The notes: generated by a model from the letters alone, not told the origin. Positions 52,746 to 62,029 are shown, counted from the stretch's first letter. The stretch is DNA of 64,000 nt from Rhodococcus sp. RD6.2 (GCF_001040705.1 NZ_CVQP01000006.1:363760-427759), one strand, 5' to 3'. Numbers and translations are program-made.

Positions 52746-53851
52746 CCGCTGTTTCCCACGTCCGGGTCGAAGCCGACGGTGGATCGCGCGGCAACCCGGG
52801 TCCCGCAGGTTACGGCGCAGTCGTGTTCGACGCGGACACCGGTGCCGTGCTCGCGGAGCGCCGCGAGTTCCTCGGCGTCGTCACGAACAACGTCGCCGAG
52901 TACAGCGGCCTGATCGCCGGCCTGACCGCGGCATCCGACCTCGGCGCAGGCGTCGTCGAGGTCCGGATGGACTCCAAGCTCGTCGTCGAACAGATGTCGG
53001 GACGCTGGAAGGTCAAGCACCCCGACATGATTCCGCTGGCGCAGCGCGCCCGGGAACTCGCGTCCGGGTTCGATCGCGTGACCTACACGTGGATTCCGCG
53101 GGCCGAGAACTCGCACGCGGACCGGCTCGCCAACGAGGCGATGGACGGTGGAGCTCAGCCCGAGGATGTCCCCGAGGTCGGCCCGGTGCCCGCCGCGGTC
53201 GAAAAGACGCCGACCGCGCCCGGCTGGACCGGCGCCGTCGGGAAACCGACACGCCTGCTGTTGCTGCGACACGGCCAGACCCCACTGTCGGTGGAACGTC
53301 GCTACTCCGGACGCGGCAACCCGCAGCTGACCGAGGTCGGGCTGGCGCAGGCCGCTGCCGCCGCCGCGCGTCTCGGCGGCCGAGGCGGTGTCGCGGCAGT
53401 GGTGTCGTCGCCGCTGGGCAGGGCGAGGCAGACCGCGCAGGCCGCAGCCGACGCACTCGGTCTTCCGCTCACCGTGCATGAGGGCTTGACCGAAACCGAC
53501 TTCGGCGCGTGGGAAGGGCTGACGTTCCGGGAGGCCTCCGAGCGTGACCCGGACCTGCACCGCGCGTGGCTCGGCGACACGTCGATCCGGCCGCCGGAAG
53601 GTGAGAGCTTCGACGAGGTCCGCGTCCGCATCGAGGAGGTCCGAGCCGACCTGGTCCGTGAGTACCCGGGCCAGAACGTCCTCGTCGTCTCGCACGTCAC
53701 CCCGATCAAGACGCTGCTGCAGCTGGCGCTCGACTCCGGTCCGTCGCTGCTGTACCGCCTGCACCTGGACCTCGCGTCGCTGTCGATCGCCGAGTTCTAT
53801 CCCGACGGGGGAGCCTCCGTTCGGCTCGTCAACGACACCTCCCACCTGTGA
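52742..53851 (+). CDS. Bifunctional RNase HI / alpha-ribazole phosphatase
   Basis: The 369-residue fusion has a RNase HI domain (about 1-140): VEADGGSRGNPGPAGYG with the first Asp, NNVAEYSGL with Glu, RMDSKLVVEQ with the second Asp. A phosphoglycerate-mutase-like CobC domain (about 165-369) follows: LLLRHGQTPLS with the catalytic His and VVSHVTPIK. An acidic linker joins them. It equals Rv2228c. Both activities are known for that protein. Confidence 0.92.
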   Translation: MTAVSHVRVEADGGSRGNPGPAGYGAVVFDADTGAVLAERREFLGVVTNNVAEYSGLIAGLTAASDLGAGVVEVRMDSKLVVEQMSGRWKVKHPDMIPLAQRARELASGFDRVTYTWIPRAENSHADRLANEAMDGGAQPEDVPEVGPVPAAVEKTPTAPGWTGAVGKPTRLLLLRHGQTPLSVERRYSGRGNPQLTEVGLAQAAAAAARLGGRGGVAAVVSSPLGRARQTAQAAADALGLPLTVHEGLTETDFGAWEGLTFREASERDPDLHRAWLGDTSIRPPEGESFDEVRVRIEEVRADLVREYPGQNVLVVSHVTPIKTLLQLALDSGPSLLYRLHLDLASLSIAEFYPDGGASVRLVNDTSHL

Positions 53852-53964
53852 GGTCGAACGCCGGATCGTGAGGTGAAGCGCGCCGGTGAACCCTGACCGG
53901 CCCGGCAGCGCTGGCGCCGCTACGCGGACCGGAGGAGTATCACGACGAGGCCGCCCACAGTCCC

Positions 53965-53992
53965 GCCGTAGGCCGTAGGCCGTAGGCCGTAG
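53965..53992 (+). repeat. Tandem heptamer repeat (GCCGTAG x4)
   Basis: Four perfect head-to-tail copies of GCCGTAG, 115 bases after the RNase H stop and 53 bases before the SDR start. Short perfect tandem repeats are prone to slippage and could vary between strains. Confidence 0.8.
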
Positions 53993-54044
53993 CGGCCGGT
54001 TCGCGGGGACCAGCGGAATCGTGCGTCCACCGGAGGGAGCGATC

Positions 54045-54836
54045 GTGTCCACGAGCACCCGGGTAGCCCTCGTGACCGGAGGTTCCGGCGGGATCGGCAG
54101 GGCCGTTGTCGAACGGCTCGTCGTGGATCGTTTCGCGGTTGCCGTCCACTACGCGGGGAACAAGGCGCGGGCCGACGAGCTGGTCGAGCAGGTGACCGAC
54201 AGCGGAGGTCATGCGCTCGCAGTCGGCGGTGACGTAGCCGACGAGACCGCGATGAAGGCGGTGTTCGACGCCACCGAGCGTGCGTTCGGCGGACTCGACG
54301 TCGTGGTCAACACCGCCGGGATCATGATCCTCGCCCCGATCGTGGACCTGAATCTCGACGAACTGGACCGGATGCACCGCACCAACATCCGCGGCACCTT
54401 CGTCGTGTCGCAGCTGGCGGCGCGCACCGTTCGGAAGGGCGGAGCGATCATCAATTTCTCCACGTCGGTCACCCGAACGAAGTTCCCGAACTACGGCGCG
54501 TACGCGGCCAGCAAGGCTGCGGTGGAGGCGATGACGCTGACCCTCGCCCGAGAACTGCGGGGCCGGGACATCACGGTGAACGCCGTCGCGCCCGGACCGA
54601 CGGCCACACCCCTGTTCCTGGACGGCAAGGACGACAGCACGATCGCAGGCCTCGCCGCGGCCGTCCCACTCGAACGGATGGGCCGTCCCGAGGACATCGG
54701 GGAGACAGTGGCCTTCCTCGCGGGTCCCGCACGGTGGGTCAACGGGCAGGTCTTGTTCGTCAACGGCGGGCTCGCGTGGCGGAACGGGACCTCCGCGGGA
54801 GGACGGACGGGGCACCGCGCGAAACCGCGTCTTTAG
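54045..54836 (+). CDS. SDR-family oxidoreductase
   Basis: The 263-residue NAD(P)-dependent reductase from GTG 54045 has GGAGGG upstream. Cofactor motif TGGSGGIG, NTAG-type VVNTAGIM, catalytic Ser in INFSTSVTR, and YAASKAA with Tyr/Lys. The C-terminus reads RMGRPEDIGETVAFLAGP as in 3-oxoacyl-ACP reductase-like proteins. The last 20 residues are Arg-rich and atypical. Substrate unknown. A GTG at 54021 is the alternative start. Confidence 0.88.
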   Translation: MSTSTRVALVTGGSGGIGRAVVERLVVDRFAVAVHYAGNKARADELVEQVTDSGGHALAVGGDVADETAMKAVFDATERAFGGLDVVVNTAGIMILAPIVDLNLDELDRMHRTNIRGTFVVSQLAARTVRKGGAIINFSTSVTRTKFPNYGAYAASKAAVEAMTLTLARELRGRDITVNAVAPGPTATPLFLDGKDDSTIAGLAAAVPLERMGRPEDIGETVAFLAGPARWVNGQVLFVNGGLAWRNGTSAGGRTGHRAKPRL

Positions 54837-54846
54837 CGTGAGTAAC

Positions 54847-54927
54847 ATGGTCTGGGTGACCCTGCTGCTGACCAGTCGACGCTTCGTCGACAACTGTCTG
54901 CAGTCGAGCGCCGTCTGTATCAGCTGA
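54847..54927 (+). CDS. Cysteine-containing leader peptide upstream of the symporter
   Basis: A 26-codon frame (ATG 54847; alternative GTG 54838 in phase) lies alone, 128 bases before the symporter. The peptide has a hydrophobic N-terminus, then TSRRFVDNC and a second Cys near the end. This resembles the Arg-Arg-x-Val-Asp...Cys leaders seen upstream of sulfur-assimilation and transport genes in actinobacteria. Stalling at Cys codons would sense cysteinyl-tRNA. Competing hairpins follow. Confidence 0.6.
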   Translation: MVWVTLLLTSRRFVDNCLQSSAVCIS

Positions 54928-54952
54928 CCCCGGTCGACTCTCGTGTCCCGGG

Positions 54953-54981
54953 CGGCCGTGTTTCCTCACCGGCCGTAGGAA
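54953..54981 (+). promoter_or_regulatory. Overlapping alternative hairpins between leader and symporter
   Basis: CGGCCG (54953-54958) can pair with CGGCCG (54970-54975). TTCCT (54962-54966) can instead pair with AGGAA (54977-54981). The two stems interlock, so they exclude each other, as expected for an attenuator. Energies were not computed. Confidence 0.4.
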
Positions 54982-55055
54982 TCTCCTTCCGCATGTCAGC
55001 TTTCCCCGCGCACCACGTGTGATTCGTGCTGCGCGTCCTCAGAAAGGTCCGCCGA

Positions 55056-56483
55056 ATGTCGGCCTCCACCAGCGCCCCCGCCGGGCGACGTCTGCCCGCC
55101 TGGGCGACGTCCTTCGGTACCCAGATCGTGATCGGCCTCGTCGCAGGCGTCCTGATCGGTCTGATCGCCCGCTCCATGCCCGATGCCGCCGACGGCAACC
55201 CGAACTGGCTGGTCGGCACCGTCACGACCATCGGATCGAGCTACGTCGCGTTGCTCACCGTCGCGGTGATTCCGCTGGTGTTCACCGCGATCGTCAGCTC
55301 CATCGCCAACCTCCGACAGGTCGCCAATGCGGCCCGGCTCGCCGCCCAGACGCTGCTGTGGTTCGCGATCACCGCGCTGATCGCCGTTGTCATCGGCATC
55401 GTCGTCGGCCTGCTCGTCCAGCCCGGAGCGAACACCACCGTCGACGCCGCCGCCGCTGCCGCGCCGAAGTCGTCCGGCTCGTGGTGGGCGTTCCTGACCG
55501 GACTCGTACCGCAGAACTTCCTGGCACTCGGCGCGAAGACCACCGTCACCGATTCCGGGGCAGCGACCACCTCTCTGAGCTTCAACGTGCTCCAGCTGCT
55601 CGTCATCGCGATCGCGATCGGCATCGCCGCCCTCAAGGTGGGGGAGAAGGCCAAGCCCTTCCTCGACTTCAACGCCGCGCTCCTCGCGATCGTGCAGAAG
55701 GTGCTGTGGTGGATCATCCGCCTCGCGCCGATCGGCACCGCTGCGCTGATCGCCAAGGCCGTCGCCACCTACGGATGGGACGCGCTCGGTCAGCTCGGCT
55801 GGTTCACTGTCGCCGTCTACATCGGCCTGGCACTGGTGTTCTTCGTCGTCTACCCGATCCTGATCCGCGTGCACGGACTGTCGGTGCGCCGGTTCTTCTC
55901 CGGCGTCTGGCCGGCCACGCAGTTGGCGTTCGTCTCCCGCTCCTCGATCGGCACCCTCCCGCTCACCGAGCGGGTCACCGAACGTAACCTCGGCGTGCCG
56001 CGCGAGTACGCCTCGTTCGCGGTGCCGCTCGGCGCGACCACCAAGATGGACGGCTGCGCCGCGATCTACCCCGCGATCGCCGCGATCTTCGTCGCCCAGT
56101 TCTACGGCCTCGACCTGACCCTGACCGACTACCTGCTGATTGTCGTGGTCGCGGTGATCGGCTCGGCCGCGACCGCGGGTACCACCGGCGCGACCGTGAT
56201 GCTGACGCTGACCCTCTCGACGCTCGGCCTGCCCCTGGCGGGTGTGGGTCTGCTCCTGGCGGTCGAGCCGATCCTCGACATGGGCCGCACCGCCGTCAAC
56301 GTGACAGGTCAGGCGCTGATCCCGACGATCGTCGCGAAGCGGGAGAACATCCTCGACGAGGACCTGTACAACGCCGAACGCAACGGCGACCCGTTCGCGG
56401 ACGAGGACGTCGAGCCCGGGGCACCGGACGAGGAGGTCCAGCCCGCAGCGTCGGTCCAGGGCCGGGAAACCGTCCACGCCTGA
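55056..56483 (+). CDS. Dicarboxylate/amino acid:cation symporter (DAACS), possible cystine carrier
   Basis: The 475-residue transporter has eight helices and two hairpins. HP1-type serine motif reads SRSSIGTLP and the NMDGT-equivalent is ATTKMDGCAAIYPA. SRSSIG and the Cys-containing CAAIYPA are closer to TcyP/YdjN L-cystine carriers than to C4-dicarboxylate carriers. ATG 55056 has AGAAAGG upstream. The acidic C-terminus extends about 40 residues beyond the core. The leader peptide upstream supports a cystine/cysteine-linked role. Substrate not proven. Confidence 0.78.
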   Translation: MSASTSAPAGRRLPAWATSFGTQIVIGLVAGVLIGLIARSMPDAADGNPNWLVGTVTTIGSSYVALLTVAVIPLVFTAIVSSIANLRQVANAARLAAQTLLWFAITALIAVVIGIVVGLLVQPGANTTVDAAAAAAPKSSGSWWAFLTGLVPQNFLALGAKTTVTDSGAATTSLSFNVLQLLVIAIAIGIAALKVGEKAKPFLDFNAALLAIVQKVLWWIIRLAPIGTAALIAKAVATYGWDALGQLGWFTVAVYIGLALVFFVVYPILIRVHGLSVRRFFSGVWPATQLAFVSRSSIGTLPLTERVTERNLGVPREYASFAVPLGATTKMDGCAAIYPAIAAIFVAQFYGLDLTLTDYLLIVVVAVIGSAATAGTTGATVMLTLTLSTLGLPLAGVGLLLAVEPILDMGRTAVNVTGQALIPTIVAKRENILDEDLYNAERNGDPFADEDVEPGAPDEEVQPAASVQGRETVHA

Positions 56484-56493
56484 CGATCTCCCA

Positions 56494-56531
56494 TGAGTCC
56501 TTTCGGCCCTCGAGCGGGCCGAAAGGACTCA
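56494..56531. terminator. Terminator overlapping the stop of the DUF1697 gene
   Basis: 16-bp perfect stem (56494-56509 with 56516-56531), 6-base loop. The right arm contains the TGA of the convergent DUF1697 gene (56529-56531), so one hairpin serves both transcripts. Confidence 0.85.
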
Positions 56532-57059
56532 CGGGCCCAGCAGCTTGCGGAGGGTGCGCAGGTTCCGGTTCGTCGTGGTCGACTTGTACTTGGCCTTCCC
56601 CGACAGCTTCCCGAACGGACTCTGCAGGGTCTGGCCGCGTTCGACGTGCCAGTACAGGACGCCGTCGCCCGGTTGCAGCGCCTCGTCGCCGAGGGCGAGA
56701 CCGTCGGCGGCGGTGAACATGTCGGTGAGCGCGGCGGGGTCGGACGACAGCAGTACGTACGGATGCCAGCCGTCGCGGTCGGCGTCGAATGGGAACTCGT
56801 CGACGATCCGCGCCAGTGTCGGCTGGTCGACCAGCACGATCCACGCGTCGTAGCCGAATCGTTCGCGCAGCGCCGCCTCGATGTCGGCCTTGATCGCCGC
56901 GGTGTCCGTGCGGTCGGAGTCGAACAGGACGTTGCCCGACGCCAGAACGGTTGTCACATCGGTGAACCCGATGGCGGCGATCGTGTCCTTGAGGTCGGCC
57001 ATCTTGATGTTGATGCCGCCGACGTTCACGCCCCGAAGCAGGGCCACGTACCGTGTCAT
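56529..57059 (-). CDS. DUF1697 family protein
   Basis: The 176-residue protein has the DUF1697 N-terminus TRYVALLRGVNVGGINIKMA and a later VLASGNVLFDS, with C-terminal TTTNRNLRTLRKL. Conserved across bacteria; structure resembles a ferredoxin-like duplicate, function unknown. Its stop lies in the terminator shared with the symporter, and its start is about 30 bases from rnpB. Confidence 0.88.
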   Translation of the reverse strand: MTRYVALLRGVNVGGINIKMADLKDTIAAIGFTDVTTVLASGNVLFDSDRTDTAAIKADIEAALRERFGYDAWIVLVDQPTLARIVDEFPFDADRDGWHPYVLLSSDPAALTDMFTAADGLALGDEALQPGDGVLYWHVERGQTLQSPFGKLSGKAKYKSTTTNRNLRTLRKLLGP

Positions 57060-57092
57060 TCCCCGACCCTAGTGCCGGGTAGTCTGTACGGG

Positions 57093-57507
<415 letters not shown>

Positions 57508-57533
57508 CTCACACACCTCCGCTCTCCACAGAC

Positions 57534-57567
57534 AACTGTGCCCCCGTCCGTCGACGGGGGCACAGTT
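57534..57567 (+). terminator. Terminator of rnpB
   Basis: 15-bp perfect stem (57534-57548 with 57553-57567), 4-base loop, GC-rich core. Located just past the RNase P RNA and also 15 bases beyond the stop of the small minus-strand ORF. Confidence 0.85.
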
Positions 57568-57582
57568 GCGTATGTGGAGCGA

Positions 57583-57684
57583 TCAGATCGGGTTGACGAC
57601 CAGAAGGGTCGCCCAGTGCTTCGCCTCCTGCTCACCGACATGCGGCAGCAACGTGTCGAAGAGGATGTAGGACATCGGCTCCAT
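57583..57684 (-). CDS. Small 33-residue protein next to rnpB
   Basis: The ATG at 57684 has GGAGAA 6 bases upstream and opens a frame starting MEPMSYILFDTLLPHV, followed by a charged EQEAKHW segment and ending VVNPI. It has no signal peptide. The RBS and amino-acid composition look real for such a short frame. Family unknown. The 218 bases from here to the next gene contain no other coding signal. Confidence 0.45.
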   Translation of the reverse strand: MEPMSYILFDTLLPHVGEQEAKHWATLLVVNPI

Positions 57685-57902
57685 GGTTGGTGGTTCTCCG
57701 TTCAAGGTTCGTCGCGACACAGCCGATCCAGGACAGATCGAAGGGCACGGTCAGTCGAGGGGGAGTCGACGGACCGTGGACCGCTGCGGCCGTAAGAGTC
57801 TCACGGTTGTGACTTCCGCTCAAGGGGACTGGAAGAAATGATGCCCTGCCGGCCGGAAATTGTTCGTGAGCGGGTCCGCAGGCGATGGAGCACACTGGAG
57901 GA

Positions 57903-58085
57903 ATGAGCGACGACGACAAGTGGTACTACTGCGTTTCGGACGGGTCGGTGCGTCAGGGCAAGGACGCTCGCGGGCTGGATCGCATGGGGCCGTATCCGGA
58001 TCGGGAGACGGCCGGGCGGGCCCTGGAGATCGCCGCGGAGCGGAACCGCGCGGCCGACGACGCCGACCGCGACTGGGAGGACTGA
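57903..58085 (+). CDS. Small conserved SPOR-like protein
   Basis: The 60-residue acidic protein begins DKWYYCVSDGSVRQGKD and has RMGPYPDRETAGRALEIAAE, a pattern of a short conserved actinobacterial family sometimes labelled SPOR-domain-like. It contains one Cys. No membrane segment. It lies 49 bases upstream of the RNB nuclease gene, possibly in the same transcript. Confidence 0.7.
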   Translation: MSDDDKWYYCVSDGSVRQGKDARGLDRMGPYPDRETAGRALEIAAERNRAADDADRDWED

Positions 58086-58134
58086 GCGGATCGGGCAGCG
58101 CTGCGCCCGCCCGAATCGGTCGTAGGCTCCGCCC

Positions 58135-59538
58135 GTGACTCTGCGAATTTCCGCCCCCGGCATCGACTTCGATGCGATCAGATCCGAATTCTCCCTGGAC
58201 GGTGGATTTCCGGTCGCCGCACTGGCCGAGGCCGACGGCGCGGTGGACCGGTGTGCGTCCGGCCGGGTCGACCGCACCGATCTGCCGTTGGTGACGATCG
58301 ATCCACCGACCTCGATGGATCTGGACCAGGCACTGCACATCGAGCGCACCGACACCGGATTCGTCCTGCACTATGCGATCGCCGACGTCGCGGCGGTGGT
58401 GCGACCGGGCGGCGCACTCGACACTGAGACGCGGCGGCGCGGCCAGACGTTCTACCTGCCCGACGGCTCGGTTCCCCTGCATCCCCGAGTGCTGTCGGAC
58501 GGTGCCGCGAGCCTGCTCCCGGATCAGGTGCGGCCCGCCGCGCTGTGGCGGATCGACCTCGACGAGACGGCGGAGCCCGTTGCCGTCGCCGTCCGTCGCG
58601 CGTCGGTCAGGTCGGTGGCCCGGTTCGATTATGCGGGAGTGCAAGCGGATTCCGATCGCGGGACGTTGCATCCGTCGATTGCCGCGCTCCCCGAGTTCGG
58701 TGCGCTGCGGCTCGCGTCGGCCCTGCGACGCGGCGCGATCGAACTCAAGCTTCCCGAGCAGGCGGTGGTCGCCGACGGCGGGGGCTGGCGGCTCGACGTC
58801 GAGCCCCGGACAGCGGCCGACGACTGGAACGCCGAGGTGTCCCTGCTGACCGGGATGTGTGCCGCCCGCATCATGCTGGACGCTCGCATCGGACTGGTGC
58901 GGACACTGCCGCCCGCTCCCGCGGACGCCGTGGCGGCGCTGCGGCGATCCGCGCGGGCGCTCGGACTGAACTGGAAGCCGGATGTGTCGGTGGGGGTGAT
59001 GATGGCGGGTCTCGATCCCAACACTCCGGACGCGTTGGCGATGATGAGCGACGCGACGACACTGCTGCGCGGCGCGGACTACGCGGCGTTCGACGGCGCG
59101 GTTCCGCCCCTGACCGTGCATGCGGGGATCGGTGCCCCCTACGCGCACGTGACCGCGCCGCTGCGGCGCCTGTCGGACCGGTTCGCCACCGAGGTCTGTC
59201 TCGCCGTGTGCGCGGGAGTCGAGATACCGCAGTGGGTTCGACAGGCGTTGCCGCTGTTGCCCGGCGTGATGCGCGGTTCGGATCAGTTGGCCGGCAAGGT
59301 CGACCGGGCGTGCGTCGACCTCACCGAGGTCCGTGTGCTCGCCGGGCGCATCGGTGAGACGTTCGACGCCGTCGTCCTCCGGTCCGCGGACCGCAAACGC
59401 GACGCAGAGGTGTTCGTCGCCGATCCGATCGTCATCGCGCGGTGCGCGGGAAACCCTCCCGAAGGCGAGCGCGTGTCGGTGCGGCTGATCGCGGCGGACG
59501 CGGAGACGCGTCGGGTGCAGTTCGAGTACGCGGCCTGA
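58135..59538 (+). CDS. RNB-domain ribonuclease (RNase II/R family)
   Basis: The 467-residue 3'-5' exoribonuclease-like protein has catalytic Asp cluster DPPTSMDLDQALHI at about 58-70, VLHYAIADVAAVV, and YAHVTAPLRRLSDRF near residue 343. It lacks the N-terminal cold-shock domains and has only a short C-terminal segment in place of S1, so it is a minimal RNB form. GTG 58135 fits the usual start. Confidence 0.88.
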   Translation: MTLRISAPGIDFDAIRSEFSLDGGFPVAALAEADGAVDRCASGRVDRTDLPLVTIDPPTSMDLDQALHIERTDTGFVLHYAIADVAAVVRPGGALDTETRRRGQTFYLPDGSVPLHPRVLSDGAASLLPDQVRPAALWRIDLDETAEPVAVAVRRASVRSVARFDYAGVQADSDRGTLHPSIAALPEFGALRLASALRRGAIELKLPEQAVVADGGGWRLDVEPRTAADDWNAEVSLLTGMCAARIMLDARIGLVRTLPPAPADAVAALRRSARALGLNWKPDVSVGVMMAGLDPNTPDALAMMSDATTLLRGADYAAFDGAVPPLTVHAGIGAPYAHVTAPLRRLSDRFATEVCLAVCAGVEIPQWVRQALPLLPGVMRGSDQLAGKVDRACVDLTEVRVLAGRIGETFDAVVLRSADRKRDAEVFVADPIVIARCAGNPPEGERVSVRLIAADAETRRVQFEYAA

Positions 59539-59541
59539 CGA

Positions 59542-60402
59542 TCAGAGTGCCGACTTCAGCCGGCGGACCGTGCGAAGGACGTCCCGTGCCGCCGCACCCG
59601 CCTGCTCGGCTCGATCGGTTTCGAGGGCGGCGACGACGCCGAAGGTGAAGGTGTCCTCGCCCGCGGCCCGCGCCCGATCGGCTGCCGCGAGCACCTCGCC
59701 GCGCGCGACCACCGCGTCCTGATGGTTGCCCAGGACCGTCTGCAGTTCCTCCGCGGCCGCCGCCACTCTCTTCGCCCGGGGGCGGGACGCGGTGATCGCC
59801 TCGGCCGCGTACCGCAGCGCCTTCGCACGCTTGCGGGTGCGGTGCAGCGCGCTGTCCGGACCGGGGTCGCCCTTGTGCCCCCGCAACCCGGCCTTGCGGC
59901 CGGCCTTGACGACCCGCCCATGAGCGCGGCGTACCTCGTCGAGCGGCCGCCCCGACGACCCCGGCTGCGCGCAGAGCGCGTCCAGGTCCGTGAGGAGTGC
60001 GTGGAATCGGGGAGTCGCCAACGTCGCCACCGCCACGTCGTGGGCGCTGCGATAGCGCTCACGGTAGGTGTCGACCAAGCGGTACCGCACCGTGCCCCGG
60101 ATCAGTTCGGACGGCAGTGCGTCCAGCACGTCCGCGAAGTGGTCGGCGAGCACCTCGGCGTCCCGCGCGTCCCCGAGAACCGTCCCGAGCCACCGCAACT
60201 CGTCCCGCAGCGCGGCCGAATCCGGGAACACCGACGCGTACGTCCCGAGCACACTGCGCAGCCTGCGCGCCGCGACCCTCATCTGGTGCACGGAGTCGGG
60301 TTCGTCCCCCCGCACGGCGTCGGCCGTGGTGGACAGCTTCGCGCTCAACGCGCGTGCGTTGTCCAGTACGGCCGCTCGATCCCTACGTCTGTGTGAGCCC
60401 AC
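59542..60402 (-). CDS. CHAD-domain protein
   Basis: The 286-residue helical protein has conserved His/Arg of CHAD: VHQMRVAARRLRSVLGTY and LHRTRKRAKALRYAAEA, which bind polyphosphate in characterised members. Mycobacterial Rv2226 in this region carries CYTH plus CHAD; here only CHAD is present. Possible polyphosphate-granule association. Convergent with the RNB gene, 3 bases apart. Confidence 0.88.
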   Translation of the reverse strand: MGSHRRRDRAAVLDNARALSAKLSTTADAVRGDEPDSVHQMRVAARRLRSVLGTYASVFPDSAALRDELRWLGTVLGDARDAEVLADHFADVLDALPSELIRGTVRYRLVDTYRERYRSAHDVAVATLATPRFHALLTDLDALCAQPGSSGRPLDEVRRAHGRVVKAGRKAGLRGHKGDPGPDSALHRTRKRAKALRYAAEAITASRPRAKRVAAAAEELQTVLGNHQDAVVARGEVLAAADRARAAGEDTFTFGVVAALETDRAEQAGAAARDVLRTVRRLKSAL

Positions 60403-60444
60403 ACCCCAGGTCTACCGCACCGAGGGGCGCGATGCGACCACACG

Positions 60445-61410
60445 TCAGAGTCCTCGGAATCCGTCCGTCGCCTCGACCAGGTGATGGGTGATGCCGGGCT
60501 CCGCGGCGGCATGCCCGGCGTCGTCAACGATGCGCAGCCGAGCGGACGGCCATGCCCGGTGCAGTGCCCACGCCGTCGTCACCGGGCACACGACGTCGTA
60601 CCTGCCCTGCACGATCACGGCGGGGATGTGCGCGATCGTGTCGACCCCGTCCAGCAGCTGGTTCTCGGCGAGGAACCCGTCGTTGACGAAGTAGTGGTTC
60701 TCGATCCGCGCGAATGCGAGCGCGAAGCGCTCTTCCGCGCTGCGATCGACGTGTTCTTGCTTCGGGATCAGTTCACTGGTCGAGCCCTCCCACGTCGACC
60801 AGGCGACCGCCGCCGCCGTCGCGACGTCCGGATCCGGGTCGTGGAGGAGCCGGTGATAGGCCTCGACGAGGTCGCCGCCCCGATCGGACTCCGGGACCGC
60901 GGCGAGGAAGCCCTCCCACCGGTCCGGGAAGATCGCGCTCGCGCCGCCGTTGTAGTACCAGTCGATTTCGCTGCGCCGCAGCAGGAAGATCCCGCGCAGC
61001 ACCAGCTCCGTGACTCGAGCCGGGTGGGTCTGCGCGTACGCCAGCGCGAGCGTCGAACCCCACGACCCGCCGAACACCTGCCACCGCTCGACTCCGAGGT
61101 GTTCGCGCAACGCCTCGATGTCGGCGATCAGGTGACCGGTCGTGTTCACCGACAGGTCCGCTCCGTCCGCGACGTGCGGCGTCGATCGCCCGCACCCGCG
61201 CTGGTCGAACAGGACGATGCGGTAGGCGTCCGGGTCGAAGAATCGGCGATGGTCCGGGCTGGTCCCGCCACCCGGTCCGCCGTGCAGAAACACCACCGGC
61301 TTGCCGTCCGGATTGCCGCACTGCTCCCAGGCGATCGACTGCCCGTCACCGACGTCGAGCCTGCCCGTCAGGTGCGGCTCGATCGGTGGGTACGGCTGTC
61401 TGCGGTTCAC
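60445..61410 (-). CDS. pip: Prolyl aminopeptidase
   Basis: The 321-residue S33 enzyme shows HGGPGGGTSPDHRRFF, FDQRGCGRSTPH, nucleophile Ser116 in GGSWGSTLALAYAQ, LRGIFLLRRSEIDWYY, Asp in VQGRYDVVCP and His in DDAGHAAAE. All signature positions match classical proline iminopeptidase, unlike the second copy at 15753. GTG start directly follows the stop of the upstream lipoprotein gene (TGAGTG), so they are coupled. Confidence 0.92.
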   Translation of the reverse strand: MNRRQPYPPIEPHLTGRLDVGDGQSIAWEQCGNPDGKPVVFLHGGPGGGTSPDHRRFFDPDAYRIVLFDQRGCGRSTPHVADGADLSVNTTGHLIADIEALREHLGVERWQVFGGSWGSTLALAYAQTHPARVTELVLRGIFLLRRSEIDWYYNGGASAIFPDRWEGFLAAVPESDRGGDLVEAYHRLLHDPDPDVATAAAVAWSTWEGSTSELIPKQEHVDRSAEERFALAFARIENHYFVNDGFLAENQLLDGVDTIAHIPAVIVQGRYDVVCPVTTAWALHRAWPSARLRIVDDAGHAAAEPGITHHLVEATDGFRGL

Positions 61411-61860
61411 TCAGAACCCGATCAGGCCGGAGGCGAGATCCGGGAGCTCGAGGGCGTACAGGGCGCCGTCCCGCACGTCGGGGCACTGTGCGGTGGTGAT
61501 GACGTCGATCCGTGCCTTGTGCGTGACCAGGTCGATCATGTTGACGCCGTTCTGCGCCGCCCAGGTACCGACCACGGAGTTCAGTCCGCCCTTGCCGATG
61601 GTCGGTGTGTATGTCCTCCAGCTCTGCAGCTGAGCCTCCATCTCCGAGCAGAGCTGCTCGGCCTGAGTCGTCGTCACCCCACCCGAATCACCGGGGATCA
61701 CGCCGCCCGCGGCGCCCGCTCCGCCGGAGTTCGTCGACGGGGCAGGCGCGGGTGCTGCCGTCGAGGCGGGAGCCGGGGTCGTGTCGCTCGCGCATCCCGC
61801 CGTTCCGGCGAGAAGGGCGGCAGCCCCGGCGAAGGCGAACGCGTAACGGCGGAAAGGCAT
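61411..61860 (-). CDS. Putative lipoprotein
   Basis: The 149-residue product has signal peptide MPFRRYAFAFAGAAALLAG and lipobox GTAGC, a Pro/Ala/Ser-rich linker (about 25-60), then a helical domain of about 85 residues with two Cys (EQLCSEME and TTAQCPDVR). The domain looks like a recurrent actinobacterial lipoprotein family I cannot name. Immediately upstream of pip. Confidence 0.75.
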   Translation of the reverse strand: MPFRRYAFAFAGAAALLAGTAGCASDTTPAPASTAAPAPAPSTNSGGAGAAGGVIPGDSGGVTTTQAEQLCSEMEAQLQSWRTYTPTIGKGGLNSVVGTWAAQNGVNMIDLVTHKARIDVITTAQCPDVRDGALYALELPDLASGLIGF

Positions 61861-62029
61861 GTGGCGACCCCAGACTGTCGGCCCGGCGCGCAGGGTGCCA
61901 GGTATGCGAAGGACGGTGCCCGCGGCCGGGTGCCGGTCGCGGGCACCGTCGAGTGTGCCATCGATCCGCGCGCAGAATGAGGCATCGCGCGCTGTGACGT
62001 TCAGCCCAGCGGAGCTGCCGGGGCCACGA

